A stretch of 64,000 nucleotides of DNA. It comes from Verrucomicrobiota bacterium. Its GTDB lineage: Bacteria; Verrucomicrobiota; Kiritimatiellia; SS1-B-03-39; UBA6053. The position numbers and the translations under genes are program-made. This document shows, in pieces, positions 46,567-57,615 of the stretch; positions within the stretch are counted from its first letter, which is position 1; each line of letters opens with the position of its first letter. The stretch is taken from assembly GCA_020831625.1 (NCBI GenBank), contig JAFIGD010000026.1, positions 1 through 64,000 on the forward strand, given 5' to 3'. The notes beneath the pieces are model-generated. The model ran no database searches. It was not told the DNA's origin and was given only the letters and a program-made list of their open reading frames with translations.

Positions 46567-48387
46567 TCAGCCGAAGCGCCAGAGGATCAGGGGCACGGCG
46601 GCGGCGGTGACCACGATTGTGAGCGGGAGGCCCATGCGCCAGTAGTCGCCGAAGCGGTAGCCGCCGGGCTCCATGACCAGGGTGTTGGACTGGTGGCCGA
46701 TCGGGGTGAGGAACGCGCAGGAGGCTCCGACCGCCACCGCCATGAGAAACGGATCCGGATTGGAGCCCGCGGCCTGCGCGAGATCCACGGCGACGGGGGC
46801 GGCCAGAATGGCGGCGGCGGCATTGTTCACCACATTGGAGAGCAGGGCGGTGGTGAGCAGGAGCAGGGCGATCATGACGCCGAGGGGCGCTTCAGCGGCG
46901 TGGCCGGCCATTTGCTCGGCGATGAGTTTGGCGCCGCCGGTGGTTTCGAGGGCCCGGCCCACGGGGATCATCGCCGCCAACAAAATAAGTACCGGCAAAT
47001 CCACGCTTTTGCAGGCTTCGGCCGGGCTGAGAATACCGACCAGGACCATGACAAACGCGGCAAGCACCAGAGCGGTGGCGGCCGGGAGAAGGTTGACGGC
47101 GGTGAGGGCCAGCGCGGTTCCGAAAATCGCCACGGCCGGAATCAGGCGTTTGGCGGCCCCGAGCCGGAGGGAGCGCTGGGCAAGGGGGAGACAGCCCAGG
47201 CGGGCGAGGGCGGGGGCGTAGTCCTCTTCCGAGGCCTGTACCAGCAGAATGTCACCCACCTGAAAGCGGATGTCGGCGATGCGCTGGCGGAGGCGGTGTC
47301 CGCGCCGGGCCACGCCCAGGATGTTCAAACCGTGACGTTCCCTCACCTCCAGAATGCGCGAACTTTTGCCGAGCAGCGGAGATTCGTGGGTGACAATCAC
47401 TTCGCTGAGGCGCAGGTCTTTGCGGGAGGGTTTTTTGGAGACGGACTCCTCGTCCGCCCCGTTCTCCCGGTCTTCTGTTTCCGCGGCTTTTTCGCTTTCG
47501 GCGAGCGCGAGTCCGCTCCGGTCGAGCAGGGCCTTCAAACTTTCCTGGGAGGCGCTGATTAACAGGATGTCCCCGGGTTTGAGCACCTGGTACATCGAGG
47601 GGGTGATCTGCCGTTTGCCGTCGCGGAAGCGGCTTGTGACGGCCACATCCGCCTCGCCCTCCAGATCGCTGAGCAGTTCGTGCAGGGTTTTTCCCGCGTA
47701 TTTCGCGTCTTCGGTGACCAGAACCTCGGTGAGGTAGTCACTCACTTCGAAGAGTTCACCGCCGGCGGCCGTTTTGTTGCGGCGGGGGGTGAGACGCCAG
47801 CCGATGAGCAGGATGAAACCCACGCCGGCAAGGGTGAGGCCCGCGCCCGCCGGGAAAAAATCGAACATGCCGAATGGCTCGCCGGTGATTCGGCCGCGGT
47901 AGCTGGCGATGATGATGTTGGGCGGAGTGCCGATCATGGTCATGGTGCCTCCGAGCAGGGATCCGAAGGCCAGCGGCATGAGGAGGAGACCGGGGGAGAT
48001 GCGGGCGCGGCGGGACATGATGACCGCCACGGGCATGAGCAGGGCGAGGGCTCCGACGTTGTTCATAAAGCCCGAGCAGACCGCCACCAGCACCGTCAGG
48101 GCCGCGATCTGGGCGATGGGGCGGTCGCCGACGCGGGTGAGGAGGCGGGCCAGGGTGTCCACCACTCCCGCGTGGAGCAGTCCGCGGCTGATGATGAGGA
48201 CGGCGGCAACGGTGATCACCGCCGGGTGGCCGAAGCCCAGAAAGAGGTCGTCCGCGGGCACCAGCCCCGTCAATCCCGCCGCCAAAAGCGCTCCGACCGC
48301 CACCACATCGTAGCGCCACCGGTTCCAGACGAACAGGCAAAGGGTAATGATGAGCAGGGCGAAAATCAGAATCTGGTCGCTGGTCAT
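46567..48387 (-). CDS. SLC13-type transporter with TrkA-C domains
   Basis: A 606-residue membrane transporter of the divalent anion:Na+ symporter group, common for sulfate or dicarboxylates. The N-terminal membrane half has GFMNNVGALALLMPV and GGTMTMIGTPPNIIIASY, the two inverted-repeat signature loops. Two cytoplasmic TrkA-C (RCK_C) regulatory domains lie at about 215-300 and 325-420 (LKPGDILLISASQESL; FQVGDILLVQASEEDY), followed by the second membrane half. Substrate cannot be assigned. Single gene; promoter region not evident. Confidence 0.9.
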   Translation of the reverse strand: MTSDQILIFALLIITLCLFVWNRWRYDVVAVGALLAAGLTGLVPADDLFLGFGHPAVITVAAVLIISRGLLHAGVVDTLARLLTRVGDRPIAQIAALTVLVAVCSGFMNNVGALALLMPVAVIMSRRARISPGLLLMPLAFGSLLGGTMTMIGTPPNIIIASYRGRITGEPFGMFDFFPAGAGLTLAGVGFILLIGWRLTPRRNKTAAGGELFEVSDYLTEVLVTEDAKYAGKTLHELLSDLEGEADVAVTSRFRDGKRQITPSMYQVLKPGDILLISASQESLKALLDRSGLALAESEKAAETEDRENGADEESVSKKPSRKDLRLSEVIVTHESPLLGKSSRILEVRERHGLNILGVARRGHRLRQRIADIRFQVGDILLVQASEEDYAPALARLGCLPLAQRSLRLGAAKRLIPAVAIFGTALALTAVNLLPAATALVLAAFVMVLVGILSPAEACKSVDLPVLILLAAMIPVGRALETTGGAKLIAEQMAGHAAEAPLGVMIALLLLTTALLSNVVNNAAAAILAAPVAVDLAQAAGSNPDPFLMAVAVGASCAFLTPIGHQSNTLVMEPGGYRFGDYWRMGLPLTIVVTAAAVPLILWRFG

Positions 48388-48512
48388 GAGAGAAGGGGCA
48401 ACGGGTGAAGTAACAGGACGGACACGATCATCCTTCTAGCGGTGAATGAACCGATTGAAAGGGAAAAGCACCGGGAGGAGAATCTGGCGCGGCGCGGTTG
48501 CCTGCCTGACCC

Positions 48513-48544
48513 AAAAAAACGCCCGGTGTCACCGGGCGTTTTTT
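48513..48544. terminator. Bidirectional rho-independent terminator
   Basis: Perfect 10-base stem AACGCCCGGT/ACCGGGCGTT with a short loop, flanked by A and T runs. It serves the reverse csbD transcript, 28 bases beyond its stop codon. Confidence 0.88.
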
Positions 48545-48571
48545 GAGAGAGACAACAATTGATTCGGGGGT

Positions 48572-48778
48572 TCAGCCGATATCGTGCTCTTTGTTCCAGT
48601 CGTCGATTTGACGTTTGGCGTCTTCTTTGGTCACGCCGTATTTTTCCTGGATGAGTCCGGCGAGACGTTCGGAATCGCCCGCGACCTCGTCCAGCTCGTT
48701 GTCGGTCAGCCGGCCCCATTTGGCCTTGGCGCTGCCGACAAGCTGTTTCCATTTTCCTTTTAGAATATCTGAATTCAT
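48572..48778 (-). CDS. CsbD-family stress protein
   Basis: A 68-residue soluble protein of the CsbD family, general-stress induced in Bacillus and Escherichia, with function unknown. The repeat-like pattern ILKGKWKQLVGSAKAKWGRL then EVAGDSERLAGLIQEKYG and DDWNKEH is typical. It is the last of three small reverse genes (DUF1328 protein, lipoprotein, CsbD), 30 bases after the lipoprotein gene, and ends at a strong terminator. Confidence 0.92.
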   Translation of the reverse strand: MNSDILKGKWKQLVGSAKAKWGRLTDNELDEVAGDSERLAGLIQEKYGVTKEDAKRQIDDWNKEHDIG

Positions 48779-48807
48779 ATGAGTTCTCCTTTCACGGTTG
48801 AGCGGAT

Positions 48808-49305
48808 TCAGTTGGAGGACGCTTCGTCGCGCATGGCCTCATAGGCCTCCACCAGATTCTGCCAGGCTTCCCCGGTTTTTTCTTTGGTGGTGTCCCATGC
48901 GTCCGCGGACGCGTCTCCGACCTTTTCCATTCGTTCATTAAACGCTTCGGAGGCCTTTTCGAAGTTCTCCCTCACGTCATCCGAGACACCGTCGGAATCG
49001 GACCGAAGGTTTTGGGCCCGTTCCTGCATGCCGTCGTAGGCGTTCCGCATCGTCGAAGTGAACCGGTCCCGTTGTTCGGCGGTGAAGTCGGCCACGGTTT
49101 CCCACGCGTCATGCAGGGTGTCCATGGCGCCTTCGGTTGTGTCGGCGGCGCTGTCGCGAGCGTCCGCGGCGGCGTCCCGGGTTTCCTCATAGGTGTCTTC
49201 CGCCTGATCTTCGGTGGACTGGGAGCACCCGGCGGCGATGAGGAAGAGTCCCAGAAGCGGGGCAAGCATCCATCGGGTCAGTGTGTTGGTATTTATAGTT
49301 GTCAT
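48808..49305 (-). CDS. Small helical lipoprotein, stress cluster
   Basis: A 165-residue lipoprotein. Signal peptide and lipobox AAGC with Cys27 are followed by a wholly helical, Asp/Ala/Glu-rich chain with repeated 11-residue-type spacing (DAAADARDSAADTTEGAMD, TKEKTGEAWQNLVEAYEAM), reminiscent of LEA-like or apolipoprotein-like amphipathic helices. Such proteins often go with desiccation or osmotic stress; here that is inference, supported by the neighbouring CsbD and DUF1328 genes. Confidence 0.75.
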   Translation of the reverse strand: MTTINTNTLTRWMLAPLLGLFLIAAGCSQSTEDQAEDTYEETRDAAADARDSAADTTEGAMDTLHDAWETVADFTAEQRDRFTSTMRNAYDGMQERAQNLRSDSDGVSDDVRENFEKASEAFNERMEKVGDASADAWDTTKEKTGEAWQNLVEAYEAMRDEASSN

Positions 49306-49366
49306 TGTGTTTCCTTTTGTTGGGGTTCTGTTCGTTTTTCAGGGGGGGATTGAGACCGCTTCTCGT

Positions 49367-49543
49367 CTACACTCTGGGCGGACGGCCGCGCAGGGCTCCC
49401 GCGACCATCGAGATCAGCAGCAGCACGATAAAGAGGAAGAAGATAATTTGCGCGATTTCCGCCGCGGCGCCGGCAATACCGGTGAAGCCGAGTACGCCCG
49501 CGATGATGGCGATAATGAAGAAGGTGAGTGACCAGCTTAACAT
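49367..49543 (-). CDS. DUF1328 small membrane protein
   Basis: A 58-residue membrane protein with two hydrophobic spans ([20 protein letters not shown] and [17 protein letters not shown]), the exact layout of the YtjA/DUF1328 family, often induced under stress. AAGGAA precedes ATG 49543; a longer reading would add 16 residues of no family likeness. It heads a reverse cluster with the lipoprotein and CsbD. The gap 49544-49733 towards the histidine kinase gene shows no other feature. Confidence 0.9.
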   Translation of the reverse strand: MLSWSLTFFIIAIIAGVLGFTGIAGAAAEIAQIIFFLFIVLLLISMVAGALRGRPPRV

Positions 49544-49733
49544 GATGAGTTCCTTTGTTGTGTGTTGGGGTGGTGTTGCGTGTTTCGCCAAACGATACGG
49601 TGTCCGGCGCTGACGGTTTCACAGGTTGGTTGTGTGCACCGTCTATCTTTATCATACCCGAATACCCCCGTTCTCCCGAACGGAATACCGTCATCCTTAT
49701 GGAGGATGCCCGGATTCGGCGGGAATTTCCCGG

Positions 49734-50921
49734 TCAATCCCGGTCCGTGGAGCGCTGAATCCGTACGCGCGCCCGGACCCGGTTCCCGCCGCACCGCTGA
49801 AACCAAAGTTCGCCATCCAGTTCCCGAACCAGATTTCTGACCACGCAAATGCCGGTGCCCTCGGAAGCGAAGACCGCGTCCGGCGTCCAGTCTCCGTTCG
49901 CGCCGGCCGGTTGCGGTACTCCGGTCCCCGTCTGATTTTCAATCTCAAACCGGACACTGCCTTCCGGGTCGTTCCAGCACCCGATGCGGATTTCCTGTCC
50001 GGGCGCGCCGTGCTGAATGGCGTTGTCGATCAGATTGGAGAGGATTCGCTCCAGGGCCAGTGCGTCCGCCCGGAGGCGCACCTCGTCTGAGGTCAGCCAT
50101 TGCAGCGGCATCTTCCGGGCCGGACTCCCCGGGAAGGCCAGACGCCGCCAGATATCCCGTGCCAGCTCCGAAAGGTCCAAGTCGGCCGGGTCGGTGTGGA
50201 CAGGATCCCGGGAGAGGGCCTCTAAATCGGCCAGAATCTTATGGTTGTATTGCAAGCCGCAGGCGAGGGAGGAGAGCAGGGCGTCCGCCTCATTGCCGAG
50301 CTTGCCGCGAATGAATTCCGTTAACTGAATCAGGGTGTCGGTGCAGCCTTTCAGGTCGTGCGAATACCCGTCCACCGCCTCGCATGTCCCGGAAATTTCC
50401 TCGGACAGGGCCTGAAGCTTCCGTTTGAAAATCTGTTCCCGGAGGCGTTGATGATTGTTGCGTACCTGGAAGAATGTTTTTACCGACTCTCCGACGAGTT
50501 GTTCGAGCGTTTCGGAGAGCCCCCGGGACAGGGCGAGCACCGTTTCGGTGTCGATTCGGGGATTTCCGGAGATATAGATTCTGAGCTGTTCCCGAAGGAT
50601 TTGTCCGAGGATATGCAAATCAAACACGGATTCATCGGCTGAAAAGCCCTGATGACATCTTTGCAGGGCATGAACCCGGGAGGCGTCCTCATCCGCCTCC
50701 TCCCCGGGTGGGAGTCCCTGAATCACCTCCTCGAGCACATCCGGCAGATGGTCGATCCACACCCGTGACGAGCGGCCGGGTTTAAACGCTTTCCGGTTTG
50801 CCTGCCGCCGACTTCGCAGCCACTCCCGCAACAGGTCTTCCTTCTGGTTCTCCAAAAAGGAGCAGAATTTCAGGAGTTCGGCACGGACAGGTGCTTCGGA
50901 GGTCAGTAGAGATGTATGCAT
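49734..50921 (-). CDS. Soluble sensor histidine kinase
   Basis: A 395-residue kinase without membrane spans. Residues 1-150 are helical, with features like the RsbR/RsbRD-type N-terminal sensor (LREWLRSRR, LPDVLEEVIQGL, LHILGQILREQLR). The phosphorylated His188 lies in GYSHDLKG. The ATPase half has the N box ERILSNLIDNAIQHG and a G box SEGTGICVVRNLVREL. It is transcribed away from a response regulator 55 bases off, with which it probably forms a phosphorelay. Confidence 0.88.
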   Translation of the reverse strand: MHTSLLTSEAPVRAELLKFCSFLENQKEDLLREWLRSRRQANRKAFKPGRSSRVWIDHLPDVLEEVIQGLPPGEEADEDASRVHALQRCHQGFSADESVFDLHILGQILREQLRIYISGNPRIDTETVLALSRGLSETLEQLVGESVKTFFQVRNNHQRLREQIFKRKLQALSEEISGTCEAVDGYSHDLKGCTDTLIQLTEFIRGKLGNEADALLSSLACGLQYNHKILADLEALSRDPVHTDPADLDLSELARDIWRRLAFPGSPARKMPLQWLTSDEVRLRADALALERILSNLIDNAIQHGAPGQEIRIGCWNDPEGSVRFEIENQTGTGVPQPAGANGDWTPDAVFASEGTGICVVRNLVRELDGELWFQRCGGNRVRARVRIQRSTDRD

Positions 50922-50976
50922 GAAACCGCCTGAACATTTGGCTTGGCTTGGTTATTTTGCAAGCTAATAAACACGC

Positions 50977-51630
50977 ATGAACTCTAAAGGACCTATCCAT
51001 GTGGGATTGTTTGATGACCATCCCGCAATTTCCGCCGGACTCTGTGCCTCCTTCGACTGCGTGGAAGGCATGGAGGTTCTCTGGTCAACCGACTCTTTGG
51101 AGACCCTGGAAAAAAAGTACCGTGAACAGCCTCCAGACGTGTTGGTGGCGGACTTCAGAATACACAGCGCTGAAGGGGAGGAGTCCATTCTGCCCTGGAT
51201 TGAGCGGCATCCCGGGGCCTGTGTTGTTATTTACTCCGGATTTTATCTGGAGCATAATGTGCGCGCGGCCTTTGAAAGGGGCATCATGGCCTGGGTGCGG
51301 AAATCCGATGCGATTGAGGATCTGCACGGTGCTGTCCGGAATGCCGCCATCGGCAAAAAAACGATCCGCACCTCCGACGAGGTGTTTTTCCGCATGAACA
51401 ACCTGGTGGATTTGTCGGACCGGGAAATGGACGTGCTTACCGCCATTTACAACGGCCGCTCCAACAAAGAAATCTCCGACGAACTCGGCATCAGTGAAAC
51501 CACGGTGAAAACCCACCTTGCCCATATTTTCGCGAAACTCGATGTCGCCGGCCGCTCCGAGGCCGTTCGACAGGGGATTGAACGGGGTCTTCTCTCCACG
51601 CCGGTTGAATCGCAAAACAGCGGGAGCTGA
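50977..51630 (+). CDS. Response regulator, NarL/FixJ (LuxR-type) family
   Basis: A 217-residue two-domain regulator. The receiver domain carries the acidic pair Asp13-Asp14, phosphoacceptor Asp59 (VLVADFRI) and the conserved Lys (WVRKSDA). The C-terminal helix-turn-helix (SDREMDVLTAIYNGRSNKEI, then LGISETTVKTHLAHIFAKL) is of the LuxR/GerE type. It is divergent from the kinase gene, and three stress-type genes lie beyond the kinase, plausible targets. Confidence 0.93.
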   Translation: MNSKGPIHVGLFDDHPAISAGLCASFDCVEGMEVLWSTDSLETLEKKYREQPPDVLVADFRIHSAEGEESILPWIERHPGACVVIYSGFYLEHNVRAAFERGIMAWVRKSDAIEDLHGAVRNAAIGKKTIRTSDEVFFRMNNLVDLSDREMDVLTAIYNGRSNKEISDELGISETTVKTHLAHIFAKLDVAGRSEAVRQGIERGLLSTPVESQNSGS

Positions 51631-51632
51631 AG

Positions 51633-52502
51633 TTATTGCCGGCGGCGGCGGAAGTGGATCAGTGCTCCCAGTCCAAGGGCGAGCATGGCCAGCGTCCCGG
51701 GCTCGGGGATGGCGGTGATCTCCAGATTTGTCAGGGTGAAATTTTGCCGGGCCGCAAGGGCGATGCCGTTGATGCTGGTGGGCCCGTCCGCAGCCAGGAA
51801 TGTCGCGGTGGTGGTGGCGATGCCGCTGACAACATTCATTGTGTAGGGGATTCCACCCAGCGTGGCCGAATGCGTACCATCCTGACGCCCGGTGGGATAT
51901 ATAGTGGTCAGCATGAGCTGGGTTTCGGAAATCCGGGTCAAGTTCAGAGTTATTTCCGTATTGGTAATCGGATGATTGAATCCAGCCCGAAGACCCGAAG
52001 ACCCCACATTTCCGCCCGCGCCGTTCACTGCGGCGTTAGATGTTCCCCCAGTCCAACTGGTTCTGTCCATTAGCGGCTGCGTTCCTTCACCCTGTCTGTA
52101 TACACCGTATGCACCATTCGGGGTGGCGTTTCCAGTCCGCGCTCCATGTGATGAGAAATATCCTTCCCAGTCATCGGTGACCGAAGTTTGCGCATTCCCC
52201 GTTACCGCATCCCCGCTGAAAAAACCGAAATTGATGTTTTGTCCCGAGTTGTTGCTTGATCCGCCGGACCATGTGAAGGTGGCTTGAACAAAGTCTCCGA
52301 CGTCATTTAAACTGATCGGGGTGAAGTTGGCGACAACTCCTTGAACCTGATCGTCACCGCTTCTGACAAAAGAACCTGTTCCCTGGGTGAAGGATCCGTC
52401 ATTCAGTGTGTATAATGAATCCGAACCTTGAGAGAAAATCGCGGTTTGGGAAACCACCCCGAAAAATGAGAGGGGGATTAAAAGCTGAATGATGTGTTTC
52501 AT
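51633..52502 (-). CDS. PEP-CTERM surface/exported protein
   Basis: A 289-residue exported protein with signal peptide MKHIIQLLIPLSFFGVVSQT and the sorting tail AIPEPGTLAML, hydrophobic stretch and RRRRQ. The body is Gly/Thr/Asn-rich and beta-structured (FTWSGGSSNNSGQNINFGFF, shortened here), similar in style to other PEP-CTERM carriers but of no family I can name. AGGAGACC precedes the start. It converges with the response regulator gene, two bases apart. An imperfect palindrome (TCCCA/TGGGA, 52627-52641) lies in its upstream region. Confidence 0.85.
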   Translation of the reverse strand: MKHIIQLLIPLSFFGVVSQTAIFSQGSDSLYTLNDGSFTQGTGSFVRSGDDQVQGVVANFTPISLNDVGDFVQATFTWSGGSSNNSGQNINFGFFSGDAVTGNAQTSVTDDWEGYFSSHGARTGNATPNGAYGVYRQGEGTQPLMDRTSWTGGTSNAAVNGAGGNVGSSGLRAGFNHPITNTEITLNLTRISETQLMLTTIYPTGRQDGTHSATLGGIPYTMNVVSGIATTTATFLAADGPTSINGIALAARQNFTLTNLEITAIPEPGTLAMLALGLGALIHFRRRRQ

Positions 52503-52705
52503 GGTGGTCTCCTGTTAGATACGAAAGATGGAAATGTTCAACAACCATCTGGTAAGGGTCATGTGAAAGAGTACACGAACTTTGACTGTTTGTTTATGAA
52601 AAAAGAATATAAATTTCTCACAGCCATCCCATAGAGTGGGAAAGTTGATGTAAAGTATGCTTAACTCACTCATGCGTCATCGGGCAGATCGCATATTCAC
52701 AGTTC

Positions 52706-53710
52706 TTAAGGAAGTTCCTCTTCGCGGTGGAAGAGGGTGAAGAGGTTGTTTCCGGTTTGTTCGAAGATGGTCCAGGCGGCGCTGCGGACGCCGCCGGCCT
52801 CGCCGATGGAGGTGACGCGCAGGAAGCGGCGCTCGCCGGTGGTGAACCATTGGGCGGCGTCGGGGGGGAGCCCGGCAAATGCGACGGCCTCCTGCGGGGT
52901 GCGGAAGCCGTCGAGTTCGGTTCCGGCGATGCCGTCGATGCCGAGGCGGCCTTCAAGAATGCGCTCGATTTGCTGTTCGGTGATGCCGGAGATGGTCATG
53001 AGCACCTCGGGCGTGGCGGTGTTGATGTTGATGCGTCCGTCGCCGTAGACGGTGAGCAGGGGGGCGATGCCGCGGACGGTCACGTCGGGCATGTCCCAGA
53101 ATTCGCCGAGGTTGCCGCCGTGGACAATCGCCCGGGTGAAGCCTTTGATCAGGAGGAGTTCCTCCAGGGTTTCGAGGGGGGCGTTTTTGACGGGGTATCC
53201 GCGCTCCTCATAAAAGGGATCGTCGGATTCGGCGCCGTTGAGGCGGGTGAGGTCGTTTCCGTCGGTGAAATCGAGAAAGCAGTCGATGAGGGCGTCGTGA
53301 AGTTGTTCGGGCACGCCGTTGGATTCGAGCATGGCTTCCCAGTCGGCGCGTTCGAGGCGGTTGACATTGCGGCGGCCGGATTCGGGCTGGATGGTGAGAG
53401 TGAAAAAGCCGTCCTCCATCTCGTGGATGTGGTTGGTGAGGGCGAGGCCGCGGTTGAGATTCTGCAGGCGGATGAAAAAGTCCTCGCCGTATTCCTCCTC
53501 GGGTTCAATGCCCGGCCGGAGGGATTTGATGAGCAGGAGTTTCGCGTATTCAGTGCCGGCGCGGGCGAGGGACTGGGCTTTCATGCGGAAGCGGTAACGG
53601 CCGGCCAGTTCGCTTTCGAGGCGGATCTGAAACAGAAAGGACATCACCAGCGCGGAGAGAACGACGATGGTGACCAGGGCCAAAACCAGCGCGGAGCCGT
53701 TTTTTTTCAT
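52706..53710 (-). CDS. gspK: Type II secretion minor pseudopilin GspK-like
   Basis: A 334-residue GspK-like protein, which would cap the pseudopilus of a type II secretion system. The N-terminus GSALVLALVTIVVLSALVMSF is the membrane-spanning pilin-like helix, without the prepilin Glu5, as is usual in GspK. Later regions include FLDFTDGNDLTRLNGAESD and INTATPEVLMTISGI, the family's SAM-like helices. It overlaps gspJ by ATGA. The other gsp genes are not nearby in this window. Confidence 0.9.
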   Translation of the reverse strand: MKKNGSALVLALVTIVVLSALVMSFLFQIRLESELAGRYRFRMKAQSLARAGTEYAKLLLIKSLRPGIEPEEEYGEDFFIRLQNLNRGLALTNHIHEMEDGFFTLTIQPESGRRNVNRLERADWEAMLESNGVPEQLHDALIDCFLDFTDGNDLTRLNGAESDDPFYEERGYPVKNAPLETLEELLLIKGFTRAIVHGGNLGEFWDMPDVTVRGIAPLLTVYGDGRININTATPEVLMTISGITEQQIERILEGRLGIDGIAGTELDGFRTPQEAVAFAGLPPDAAQWFTTGERRFLRVTSIGEAGGVRSAAWTIFEQTGNNLFTLFHREEELP

Positions 53711-54486
53711 CGCGGATCTCCGGGGGGGCGGCTTGGCCCGCGGGGCTGCTGCGGAGGGCGGTTGGACGGCTCCCCCCTTGTGGCGCCCGCACCGTCTTCT
53801 GCACCGGCCGTGGATTCGCCGACCGCGCGGCGGCCGCGGCGGACCTCGCGGCTGAGGCGGGCCACGGGGATGTCGATGCGGCGGACGATTTCCCGCAGCG
53901 GGCCGCGCTCTTCGAGGGGCTCCATAAAGAGCGTGATCTCCAGAATTTGCGGGATTTGGCGCTCATCCTCCCATTCGTCCACCCACTCTTCCGTGCGCAT
54001 GTCGTAGAACCGGGCGCGGAGGCCTTTGACGCGGGGGCTGATCATCCAGGGTTCGATTTCCTCGACCTGGTCGTCCTCGGGATTGAGGAGGTGCGGATAG
54101 GCGCTGACGGCGAGGCCGCGCTGTCCGTCGATATCCTCGATACTGAGAAAGATGCGGTTTAAGCCCTGACGCGTGGGGTAGCGCGGGGGCAGAAAGGCCA
54201 TGGTGCCGGTGACCCAGCTCAGCATGTCGTCGGGTGGATTGCCGAGGCCGGGTTCGTGCAGAAAGGTGAAGGCTTCGGGGTTGCTGTCGAAATACGCGGC
54301 GGAGCGCATGGAGCTGACAAGCTGCTCGAAAACGATTTCGCCGTGGTGCAGGGATTCCATGGCCTCTTCGGTGGCGGTGACGGACTCGACGATGCTGCGG
54401 AAGCTTCCGAAAATCATCACGCTGATGATGGAGAGAATACTCAGGGCGAGCAGGATTTCGAGGAGCGTGAATCCGCGGCGGCGCAT
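53707..54486 (-). CDS. gspJ: Type II secretion minor pseudopilin GspJ-like
   Basis: A 259-residue pseudopilin. It begins RRRGFTLLEILLALSILSII, the prepilin peptidase site (Gly-Phe) followed by the hydrophobic helix with Glu5. The C-terminal part ends with a Pro/Gly-rich, disordered tail. Located three bases after murA and overlapping gspK by four bases. The assignment to GspJ rather than another minor pseudopilin rests on position before gspK and on length. Confidence 0.85.
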   Translation of the reverse strand: MRRRGFTLLEILLALSILSIISVMIFGSFRSIVESVTATEEAMESLHHGEIVFEQLVSSMRSAAYFDSNPEAFTFLHEPGLGNPPDDMLSWVTGTMAFLPPRYPTRQGLNRIFLSIEDIDGQRGLAVSAYPHLLNPEDDQVEEIEPWMISPRVKGLRARFYDMRTEEWVDEWEDERQIPQILEITLFMEPLEERGPLREIVRRIDIPVARLSREVRRGRRAVGESTAGAEDGAGATRGEPSNRPPQQPRGPSRPPGDPR

Positions 54487-54489
54487 GGG

Positions 54490-55770
54490 TCAGTCCTCCC
54501 GGATGATGTCGGCTCCGAGGGCGCGGAGGCGGGTGTCGACGCGCTCGTATCCGCGGTCGATCATCTGCGCGTTTTCGATGATGCTTTCGCCTTCGGCGCC
54601 GAGGGCGGCGAGGATGAGAGCCATGCCGGCGCGGATGTCGGGGCTGGTTTGATGGGAGCCGGTGAGCGGGCAGGGCCCGGTGATGAGCACGCGGTGCGGA
54701 TCGCACTGCACGATGCGGGCGCCCATGCTGATGAGGCGGTCGACCCAGACCATGCGGCTTTCGAAGAGTTTTTCGAAGAAGAGCACGCTGCCTTCGGCCT
54801 GGGTGGCGAGGACAAGCAGGATGCTCATGAGGTCGGAGGGGATGGCGGGCCAGATCCCGTCTTCGATTTTAGGGATGGCCCCGCCCAGGTCGTCGGCCAC
54901 CCGCATGGGGCGCGCGGGTTTGAGGACCCAGTCGCGGTCCTCCACGGTCCATCCGGAGCCGAGGCGGGCGAAGGCGCGGTGAATGACGCGGTGGATTTCG
55001 GTGTCGTGCACGCGGGTGACGCGGAGGGTGCCGCCGGTGATGGCGGAGGCGGCGAGATAGCTGGCGGCCTCGATGTAGTCGGGGCCGATTTCGATTTCGG
55101 CGCCGCCGAGGCGTTCGCGGCCCTCGATGATGAGGCGGTTGGTGCCGATGCCGTCGATGGCGGCGCCCATGGCAACGAGGAGGCGGCAGACATCCTGGAC
55201 GTGGGGTTCGCAGGCGGCGTTGTGGAGAACGGTTTGTCCGGGCGTGGCGGCGGCGGCCATGACCAGGTTTTCGGTGGCGGTGACGCTGGCCTCGTCGAGC
55301 AGCAGATCGGCGGGGGTCAGCCGGTCGCAGCGGAGGGAAAGTCCGGCGGCATCGATTTCGAGGGCGGCACCCATATCGGTGAGGCCGTGCAGATGGGTGT
55401 CGAGGCGGCGTCGGCCGATGACATCCCCGCCGGGCGGGGCGAGGCGGATGCGGCCGCAGCGGGCGAGCAGGGGGCCGGCGAGGAGGATGCTGCCGCGGAT
55501 CTGCCTGCAGTGCTCCGCGGAAAGCGCGTCCGGATCCGGGTCATGCGCTTGCAAGGTCAGGCTGCTGCCGTTCCGGGAGATGGCCACGCCCAAATCCGTG
55601 AGCAGCGCGCACATGACGCGCACATCGGCGATGTCGGGAACCCGGCGGAGGATGACCGGCTGATCGGTGAGCAGGGCGGCGGCGAGCATGGGCAGGGCCG
55701 CGTTTTTGTTGCCCACGGGTTCGAAGGTTCCGGAAAGCGGCGTGCCGCCGCGAATGATAAATCGGGACAT
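54490..55770 (-). CDS. murA: UDP-N-acetylglucosamine 1-carboxyvinyltransferase, Asp-type
   Basis: First committed enzyme of peptidoglycan synthesis; adds enolpyruvate from PEP to UDP-GlcNAc. The 426-residue chain has Lys22 (GNKNAALPML), the active-site loop and the second domain with the usual IGPDYIEAASYLAASAI. Where E. coli has the fosfomycin-binding Cys115 in PGGCTIG, this protein reads PPGGDVIG, Asp116. The same Cys-to-Asp change makes MurA of Mycobacterium and Chlamydia resistant to fosfomycin. It lies nine bases after glmS and three before gspJ in a reverse operon. Confidence 0.95.
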   Translation of the reverse strand: MSRFIIRGGTPLSGTFEPVGNKNAALPMLAAALLTDQPVILRRVPDIADVRVMCALLTDLGVAISRNGSSLTLQAHDPDPDALSAEHCRQIRGSILLAGPLLARCGRIRLAPPGGDVIGRRRLDTHLHGLTDMGAALEIDAAGLSLRCDRLTPADLLLDEASVTATENLVMAAAATPGQTVLHNAACEPHVQDVCRLLVAMGAAIDGIGTNRLIIEGRERLGGAEIEIGPDYIEAASYLAASAITGGTLRVTRVHDTEIHRVIHRAFARLGSGWTVEDRDWVLKPARPMRVADDLGGAIPKIEDGIWPAIPSDLMSILLVLATQAEGSVLFFEKLFESRMVWVDRLISMGARIVQCDPHRVLITGPCPLTGSHQTSPDIRAGMALILAALGAEGESIIENAQMIDRGYERVDTRLRALGADIIRED

Positions 55771-55779
55771 GGATGGAGT

Positions 55780-57615
<1,836 letters not shown>

